A stretch of 5,081 bases of DNA from Alphaproteobacteria bacterium (GTDB lineage Bacteria > Pseudomonadota > Alphaproteobacteria > Micavibrionales > UBA2020), in the NCBI GenBank assembly GCA_023136145.1, contig JAGLRU010000169.1, positions 1 through 5,081 of the forward strand. The letters run 5' to 3'. Positions 1 to 5,081 of this stretch are shown in pieces. The position numbers were made by a program, and so were the translations under genes. The notes beneath the pieces were generated by a model, which saw only the letters and a program-made list of their open reading frames with translations, made no database searches and had not been told where the DNA came from. Numbering within the stretch: position 1 is the stretch's first letter; each line of letters opens with the position of its first letter.

Positions 1-59
1 TCTTTCTTATGATGCGGTAAAGGTGATTATAATGCTTTGATACGGATTTGTTATTTTTC
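1..59. other. short AT-rich intergenic gap after the fibre gene
   Basis: These 59 bases follow the fibre stop codon. No open frame worth calling starts here and no GC-rich hairpin followed by a T-run is visible, so no intrinsic terminator is supported. At the far left the minus strand reads AAGAAAGA, a purine-rich run that could be a weak ribosome binding site for the next gene, which would be outside the window. Confidence 0.5.
26..54 (-). promoter_or_regulatory. possible sigma-70-like promoter reading leftward out of the window
   Basis: On the minus strand, ATAACA (54-49, four of six matches to the -35 consensus) is followed by a 17-base spacer and a perfect TATAAT (31-26). It lies just after the fibre stop codon and would drive a gene beginning left of the window. 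The region is AT-rich and the -10 sits in a palindromic ATTATAAT, so a chance match is quite possible. On the plus strand the same TATAAT has only a poor -35 match. Confidence 0.3.
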
Positions 60-1727
60 TCACCATATAAGAGTTGGATCAGGGCATGGGCGGATGTAGA
101 TACTGCCCAACTTTGCAGTTCCAATGCCGTCAGCAGTGTCGTCAACTTCAACTTCTAATCGCGTTCGGAAGCGGTCACATGTTGCAGGGACTTGAAAAGG
201 GGGGCTTTCAATCCGTCCATTCCATGCGATATTAGGAAGCGGGATTGATGAATACTGGTGCATAGTAATTATCCTTCCAACGGAAGCAGAGGAAGACCGA
301 AGATCGACGTACAGACTAATATTTTGAAAGCCTGAATTTAAAGGGTCAGTGCCAAAAGTAGATATATCAACATCACAGCCGATTCTTACCCACGTTCCAG
401 CAGCTAAACCGTGTGTCATATCCGACCCATTCGAGCGGAGTAAGAACAACGAGGTTGCAGACCCTACTGGAGTAGTGACAAGCGTCTGCCAATTACCTTT
501 CCCTGCGCCACGAGTTTCAACGTTGGCCACGCCAGTGCTCGTACCGCTGTTTCTTTCCACCATCATAGAACGACCAACGGAAGTTGCTTGCGATCCTGTT
601 CCCGCAGTGACACCCGTTCCAACATAACCCTGAGCACTTGCAATGTTAGCGTTTATAGATATAAGCGGGTTCGGCCAAACATTGCCATATGGATTATTAG
701 TAGCGTCGTAAGCGTCTGCGTTCCCCGTAACCTCTGCAGAATTAAAAGACAACAATGGAGTAATATTCTCATGCAGCATACGGCCAATCTGAAAACCAGA
801 CCACGTGACGTAGTGAATGCTGTCAGTATAAAGCGCACCAGCATAAGGTGTTCCTAATGCGGTGTCGAAATCACAGAGATACTTGTTCGTATCGATATAA
901 ATTCCATATCCATTATCTGCAAGCCACCTCGCAATTGTTGCGTTAATATAACTTGCTTGCTGCATATTTTCAGCATCCCAACTTGCTGAACCACGAAAGC
1001 TAATCCCCATGTAAACGCCGATAATGCCGGCATTATAAAGAAGCAGCATGGAAGCCTTAACGTCAGCTATAACTGTTGTAGGTGCGTTCACGTTATTGGA
1101 GCCTGACTGCACAAGACAAACATCAGGCTTTGCAGCAATAACATCAGGAATCCGCGCAAGAATATCCGTAGAATCTTCGCTAGACACCCCGAAATTCGCA
1201 CCTGAAAACCCGCGAGAAAGCGGATCAGACGCATCAAGATAAACATCCATGTTAAGGCTGTTTCCAGTCAAGATATTCCACCAATCCGTCCATGAGCGGG
1301 ATTCTTTATACAAAGTTGTGCCGGAGGATTGGACAGTGTTTTGTTGTGTATAGCTTGATCCAATACACGCAACTTTTGGCTTTGCTCTTCTTAAACGAGA
1401 AGCTGCATTGTTAGCATAGGTCTTGACAGCCTTTTGCGATGCGACTTTGACATCGCTGTTATCTGCAAGAGTCCCGTCCGTATCAAGATCAGGCGTAAAA
1501 ACATTCGTCGTTGCATTAACCGCACCGAACGTAATCCAGTCCGCACCATCGTACATTTTCATCAGCCACGGAGTCGCAGTATCATCCAGCCAAAGGATGC
1601 CAGCCTCCGCATAAGTAGGAGCGGTTGACCCTTTATGATGATTGAGAAGAGCACTTCTTGCAGCGTTAGTGTCGGCGCGATACGCCGCGCCCGATTCATT
1701 CGGAACCGTAGGAGTTGCTTGCGTCAT
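60..1727 (-). CDS. phage tail fibre with SGNH/GDSL-type hydrolase domain
   Basis: A 555-residue protein, probably a tail fibre that binds and deacylates a host surface polysaccharide. Residues 1-70 carry a phage-fibre N-terminus (Gly-Ala-Ala-Tyr-Arg-Ala-Asp, then a Leu-Trp-Leu-Asp-Asp segment and Trp-Ile-Thr-Phe-Gly). Residues 79-105 contain the fibre motif Leu-Asp-Thr-Asp-Gly-Thr-Leu-Ala followed by Ser-Gln-Lys-Ala-Val-Lys-Thr-Tyr. Residues about 116-325 form an SGNH hydrolase: Gly-Ser-Ser-Tyr-Thr at 123-127 (nucleophile Ser125), a Gly-rich block II near 173-180, Gly-Ser-Asn-Asn at 209-212 (Asn211), and Asp302-Ser-Ile-His305. The remaining 230 residues are Ser/Thr/Gly-rich and look all-beta, without a recognised family. 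The ATG at 1727 is chosen because AGGA lies 7 bases upstream; an earlier in-frame start at 1907 would add 60 basic residues read inside the J-like gene. The frame ends in TGA at 62-60. It is probably co-transcribed with the J-like gene. The substrate is not determinable from sequence. Confidence 0.88.
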   Translation of the reverse strand: MTQATPTVPNESGAAYRADTNAARSALLNHHKGSTAPTYAEAGILWLDDTATPWLMKMYDGADWITFGAVNATTNVFTPDLDTDGTLADNSDVKVASQKAVKTYANNAASRLRRAKPKVACIGSSYTQQNTVQSSGTTLYKESRSWTDWWNILTGNSLNMDVYLDASDPLSRGFSGANFGVSSEDSTDILARIPDVIAAKPDVCLVQSGSNNVNAPTTVIADVKASMLLLYNAGIIGVYMGISFRGSASWDAENMQQASYINATIARWLADNGYGIYIDTNKYLCDFDTALGTPYAGALYTDSIHYVTWSGFQIGRMLHENITPLLSFNSAEVTGNADAYDATNNPYGNVWPNPLISINANIASAQGYVGTGVTAGTGSQATSVGRSMMVERNSGTSTGVANVETRGAGKGNWQTLVTTPVGSATSLFLLRSNGSDMTHGLAAGTWVRIGCDVDISTFGTDPLNSGFQNISLYVDLRSSSASVGRIITMHQYSSIPLPNIAWNGRIESPPFQVPATCDRFRTRLEVEVDDTADGIGTAKLGSIYIRPCPDPTLIW

Positions 1728-1741
1728 GATTTTTTCCTTTA
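1728..1741 (-). promoter_or_regulatory. ribosome binding site of the fibre gene, abutting the J-like stop codon
   Basis: On the minus strand the J-like stop TAA (1741-1739) runs directly into AGGA (1738-1735), followed by seven A-rich bases and the fibre ATG at 1727. The Shine-Dalgarno match and its spacing are good. They decide the fibre start and suggest that ribosomes finishing the J-like gene can re-initiate here, giving translational coupling. Coupling is inferred from geometry only. Confidence 0.75.
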
Positions 1742-4700
1742 GGTTTTGCCGTAGCCTTTGGCGAGATAATCGAAATGCCGCGAGATACCGGTACCAGTAC
1801 TGTTGAAAAACCGGATAGAGAATCCCGTGACAGACTGGCTGGTAATGGCGAAATAATCTCCAGTCGCCAGATCGCTTCCTGTGATACCTATGGCGGGCGT
1901 TGCCCAAAAAGCATTTGTGAATGTTATCGCCGAGCCTGCGGCATCCGATGCCAGATGCCTTTGTGATTCAATCCTGTCAGGCATATCAACGACAACGGAA
2001 AGTTCCGATATAACCGGAGTCACGAAAGCAGATGCACTTGAAAGAACAATCCTGAATTCATAAGCGCGAGCCGTATAATCCCCGACAACGAATTTTTTCC
2101 AACCACTCCATGCCGGAGACCCAGCAGGATCATCTTCCGTCGTACGCAGTTGCAAATACGCACTATAACTGGAAGGATCAACAGAACCATCGAAATCCTC
2201 CTCACTATCAAACATATCTGTGGAATCAAAAAGGTCTGTTAAATTATCTCCGACAAGGTCGAACCCGGCAGTAACGCGAGAAATAAAAACACCAGTCAGA
2301 TCTATAGCACTGCTAAAATAATAAGTTCCGGCGATAGCACCACCAGTCGTTCCGATGTCGAAATTGATAATATCATCTACAAACACCCAATCATCGATCA
2401 TTTCGCCGGAGGAAATACGCAGCGACCCTGAAGATACTTCAACGTTGTTTTTTGTTCCTCCGAAAGTCGGGTCTTCCGTCTGTGTTGTAACAGCATTAAA
2501 TCCCTCAACTTCCGCAATAGTTGAAATGACAATTGCATCTATCGCACTCTCACGCCCACCATAATCCACCGCCCTGATAAGATATGTACCCGTCAGTGCC
2601 GGAACTGACTTTGAAGTCATAGGTGCGCTGATCTTCGGAACTAAATCTATAGAACTAGCCCACGTCGCCCCGGATGTGGCAGGCGACCACTTAAGACGAT
2701 AATGGCTCAAGTCTATGTCCGCCACAGCATCCCATGACAGATTCGCCTGCTGTCCCTGCATTGTAACACTGAAATTTTCAACGTCGTTCGGAATGCCAGT
2801 AGCTCCTGTAACAAGCTGATTGTTCAGGATGGTCGGCGAGGAAATCAATCCTACGTTTGTTTTATAAAAAATACTGATGTCGTAGTATTCCCCGGCCTCG
2901 ACATCAAGAATTCGGATCATCCCGTTTTCGTATACAAAAATCGCCGGTCTAAGGTCTGTCTCGGAGCTGGCCTTTATCCTTACACCTACCGACAAAGGAA
3001 AAGGGAAATCATAAGGAGCCAACGTCACCGTAATAGTCGAAGTAAATGAACCATCAGGGTTGCGGATAAGAACTTCATCTCCCGTTTGAATACCGACGAC
3101 AATCGGCTCTGGAGGACGCTTCAGCTCTGGAGGCACACTAATCTGACTACTATACGCCGGTATCGTTCCCTGATCGGCATCATATACTCCCGGAGCCGCA
3201 TCAACACATGTAATGCGTGCAGACAAATCAGATACAGGCTCAATGCTCTTGACAATCAGTTCCACGCTTTCCTGACCGCTCTCGCCGAAAAGTACAAGAT
3301 CACCGACTTCCGGTCCCACCTCCACAACACAAGGTGTTGTGAACGTCAGTATGGATGTTGTACCGACGTTCGCCACAACAGATATAACCGGCGAGCTGCC
3401 ATCCGCTTTTCTAAAACGAACTACATAATTTGTGTCCGTCATCATCGTCACGTCAGCATCCAACGTCACTGCTGTAATCGTATCATTATCAATGGAAACA
3501 GATTTAACTCGTGCACTCATCAGTCCGAACATCGGCACATCATGAGTAAAACGGATCAGATCTCCACGAGTGCAAACTATATGCTCTATATCGGCATAAA
3601 AACTGTAAGTCTCTGGGCGCAAACGCGCCGTAGCAATATGATAACGCCCATCCTTCCATGCCTGTTCAGGGCTGGTAACACCAATAAGCTCCAGCGTTTC
3701 ATATTTTGTCGCCGTATCGGCACTAAACCCATCGTCAAATACCAGCCTCTCGTCTTGCATCCAACCATCTTCACGATTGATATAACGAATACGAAGCGCG
3801 TCCGGCCTTTCATCAAATGCTTTTTCGCCCTTGAATTTGAAAGTATTGCGAGGCGTAAAGTGTTGCAATGGAACGGTTTGCAGCTTGTCCTCAACAACCG
3901 CCCACTTGCCGTCAATCAGCGTTGGACTTGCACGTCCAGCAGCGGCAACATCCTGCAAGACTTCGCGCACAGAGACATTATAATCAATGACGGTGTTAAA
4001 TTCACGCTCTGCATCCGCGCAACTATCATGCCAATCCTCAATCTTGTCAAAATCGATACGACTGTCGACAAGCGGTCTGGCATTAGCATCACCCTGCAAA
4101 ACATGGCGGAAGATTGATGCTGGATTTGATGTCACCTGCTCCACCCACGCGCTACCGTTCCAGTCTGGAAAAATTGAATGCACAACGCCGTTAAAACGAT
4201 CAATCACACCATTCAATTGATCGGTCGCCTTGATACGAAGCACAGTCACGGCAAGCCCCGTCATAGCAACTGGATGGACATAGCGTATAGTACGGAGTGC
4301 CGTCCATGCCGTTTCGTCAAAAACATCATCGTCAACGCTGTCCTCCGTTATGCGCTTGACCCGCACATCATACTGATCCTTTGGCACCCTAAAACTAACA
4401 GACTTGCGGATAGCTTCGGATTGTTTTCCAGAGATTTCAACGGCGATAAATTGCAGTCCTCCGGCAGCCACGGAAACAGTGTCAGGCTGGGCGGAAGCCG
4501 TAACCAGAAAATCTCCTGAAGCCTTAAAAGCCGTCCCGACAAGGCTTATATCCCGTTCATCCGTGATTCGGTCGGAAGGAATAACCGCAGCATCCACGGA
4601 ACGACGTTCAATCCTTGCTGCCATCAAGAATCCCGCAGGAATCTCTGGCGGAATCGGCGCACCCTCATCAATATTATTTCTAAAAGGCGTTCCGCAAAGC

Positions 4701-5081
4701 AGACTTGCAACACCACTGGCCGGATCAAAAACAATCCGGTCAATGCGCGTCACCGTATAACTAACGCCGTTATAAACATAGGCATCCGGAACGCCACTAC
4801 CACCAACAGTCTGGGCATCTATGGCACTATAACTGTCAGCACCTGCACTCCACTGATTTTGCCCTTTTGGAGAATACTGAACCTCCAGTTTAACGGACGT
4901 TACTTTTTTCACACCGCTGCTACTGAACTTCATCAACCCATGAGGTAGTGTTATATCAACGGAAATCTCGTCTGCATCAGATTCTGTCGTGCGGGTGACA
5001 TATCCGGTAGCCGCCGTCAAACTCACATGTAAATCATTCTGAAGTACGCTATTGCTGTAAAGACTGATCGGTGCGTCATCT
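1739..5081 (-). CDS. J-like phage tail tip / host-specificity protein, 5'-truncated by the window edge
   Basis: Probable central tail-tip protein of a siphovirus-type tail (lambda gpJ family), which caps the tail tube and contacts the host surface. The stop TAA is at 1741-1739. The frame is open for 1113 codons to the right edge. A GTG at 5026 could be read as a start, but it has no Shine-Dalgarno sequence and 18 sense codons precede it, with protein-like content (Asp-Asp-Ala-Pro-Ile-Ser-Leu-Tyr), so the true start is outside the window. Numbering from that GTG: residues 1-300 are a beta-rich gpJ-type body, including the segment around 190-250 with the Val-Arg-Val-Lys-Arg-Ile-Thr motif followed by a Trp-Thr-Ala-Leu-Arg stretch. 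Residues about 300-475 resemble the Phage-tail_3 region. Residues about 636-735 and 745-836 look like Ig/FnIII domains. Residues 925-950 are Asp-rich and 1033-1095 form a lectin-like end. No signal peptide or membrane segment is visible. The family assignment rests on motif recognition. The C-terminal half is the variable, receptor-facing part in this family. Confidence 0.88.
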   Translation of the reverse strand, partial: DDAPISLYSNSVLQNDLHVSLTAATGYVTRTTESDADEISVDITLPHGLMKFSSSGVKKVTSVKLEVQYSPKGQNQWSAGADSYSAIDAQTVGGSGVPDAYVYNGVSYTVTRIDRIVFDPASGVASLLCGTPFRNNIDEGAPIPPEIPAGFLMAARIERRSVDAAVIPSDRITDERDISLVGTAFKASGDFLVTASAQPDTVSVAAGGLQFIAVEISGKQSEAIRKSVSFRVPKDQYDVRVKRITEDSVDDDVFDETAWTALRTIRYVHPVAMTGLAVTVLRIKATDQLNGVIDRFNGVVHSIFPDWNGSAWVEQVTSNPASIFRHVLQGDANARPLVDSRIDFDKIEDWHDSCADAEREFNTVIDYNVSVREVLQDVAAAGRASPTLIDGKWAVVEDKLQTVPLQHFTPRNTFKFKGEKAFDERPDALRIRYINREDGWMQDERLVFDDGFSADTATKYETLELIGVTSPEQAWKDGRYHIATARLRPETYSFYADIEHIVCTRGDLIRFTHDVPMFGLMSARVKSVSIDNDTITAVTLDADVTMMTDTNYVVRFRKADGSSPVISVVANVGTTSILTFTTPCVVEVGPEVGDLVLFGESGQESVELIVKSIEPVSDLSARITCVDAAPGVYDADQGTIPAYSSQISVPPELKRPPEPIVVGIQTGDEVLIRNPDGSFTSTITVTLAPYDFPFPLSVGVRIKASSETDLRPAIFVYENGMIRILDVEAGEYYDISIFYKTNVGLISSPTILNNQLVTGATGIPNDVENFSVTMQGQQANLSWDAVADIDLSHYRLKWSPATSGATWASSIDLVPKISAPMTSKSVPALTGTYLIRAVDYGGRESAIDAIVISTIAEVEGFNAVTTQTEDPTFGGTKNNVEVSSGSLRISSGEMIDDWVFVDDIINFDIGTTGGAIAGTYYFSSAIDLTGVFISRVTAGFDLVGDNLTDLFDSTDMFDSEEDFDGSVDPSSYSAYLQLRTTEDDPAGSPAWSGWKKFVVGDYTARAYEFRIVLSSASAFVTPVISELSVVVDMPDRIESQRHLASDAAGSAITFTNAFWATPAIGITGSDLATGDYFAITSQSVTGFSIRFFNSTGTGISRHFDYLAKGYGKT
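2183..2239 (-). repeat. Asp-rich triple repeat in the J-like protein
   Basis: Three consecutive short units are encoded here (residues 930-948 in GTG-based numbering): Asp-Leu-Phe-Asp-Ser, Asp-Met-Phe-Asp-Ser and Asp-Phe-Asp-Gly-Ser, spaced 6 to 7 residues apart. Similar Asp/Phe repeats are familiar from C-terminal regions of tail proteins. A metal-binding or surface-loop role is possible but not shown. The repetition is at protein level and only weak at nucleotide level. Confidence 0.6.
3323..3341. repeat. perfect 8-base inverted repeat with 3-base loop inside the J-like gene
   Basis: CACAACAC (3323-3330) and GTGTTGTG (3334-3341) are exact reverse complements around the loop AAG. The transcript could form a small hairpin here. 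It lies within codons for Phe-Thr-Thr-Pro-Cys-Val-Val and has no following T-run on either strand, so it is not a terminator. It may simply reflect codon choice. Confidence 0.45.

Noticed and set aside
1..59. Intrinsic terminator after the fibre gene
   Set aside because: AT-rich runs are present but there is no stable GC-rich stem followed by a T-run on the minus strand.
349..857. Plus-strand open frames of about 90 codons opposite the fibre gene
   Set aside because: They are antisense to the fibre, whose reading frame is continuous and carries recognisable domains; no ribosome binding site or family feature supports them.
1728..1907. N-terminal extension of the fibre to an ATG at 1907
   Set aside because: The extra 60 residues are very Arg/Tyr/His-rich, overlap the last codons of the J-like gene in another frame, and do not match the phage-fibre start that begins at the ATG at 1727 with a good ribosome binding site.
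3086..4117. Long plus-strand open frame of 343 codons opposite the J-like gene
   Set aside because: It begins with TTG without a ribosome binding site, is rich in Arg, Cys, His, Asn and Ile in a non-protein-like way, and lies fully antisense to a well-supported coding region. It looks like a frame shadow.
4178..4760. Plus-strand open frames of 113 and 118 codons
   Set aside because: They overlap each other and lie antisense to the J-like gene, with no recognisable motif or initiation signal.
1..5081. CRISPR array, tRNA, insertion sequence or diversity-generating template repeat
   Set aside because: Reading both strands by eye I saw no regularly spaced repeats, no tRNA-like arms, no transposase motifs and no reverse transcriptase or near-copy of a fibre segment. 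A dot-plot would be needed to exclude weak repeats.

Overview
This window is a piece of the tail-tip and receptor-binding module of a tailed phage or prophage, probably of lambda-like siphovirus organisation. Both real genes are on the minus strand, so transcription runs from the right edge to the left edge, and together they fill almost all of the window. No RNA gene, transposase, integrase, CRISPR array or bacterial housekeeping gene is visible. The host cannot be named with confidence. The style of the two proteins (a J-like tip protein ending in a small lectin-like domain with a terminal Lys-Gly-Tyr-Gly, and a fibre beginning with the Gly-Ala-Ala-Tyr-Arg-Ala-Asp-Thr-Asn type of N-terminus) resembles phages and prophages of Alphaproteobacteria, especially Rhizobiales-like hosts. 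That is family recollection, not a search result. Lines counted by hand give GC of roughly 40 to 57 percent.

Right part (1739 to the right edge): a very large tail-tip protein of the gpJ / host-specificity family. Its reading frame is open through the right edge, so its start lies outside the window. The protein runs from a gpJ-type body, through a Phage-tail_3-like central region and two Ig/fibronectin-III-like domains, to a beta-rich C-terminal region with an Asp-rich triple repeat and a lectin-like terminus.

Left part (60 to 1727): a 555-residue tail fibre that combines an N-terminal fibre-attachment segment, an SGNH/GDSL-type hydrolase domain with all catalytic blocks recognisable, and a beta-rich C-terminal domain of unknown function. 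It starts 11 bases after the J-like stop codon, and its Shine-Dalgarno sequence abuts that stop, so the two are probably co-transcribed and translationally coupled. The simplest reading is that J forms the tail tip and contacts the host, while the fibre binds and enzymatically trims an O-acylated surface polysaccharide.

Left edge (1 to 59): a short AT-rich gap after the fibre gene. It holds a possible sigma-70-like promoter reading leftward and no clear terminator. The most interesting point is the esterase-bearing fibre with an uncharacterised C-terminal domain, which looks like a host-range module. I do not see evidence for an unknown defence or regulatory system.
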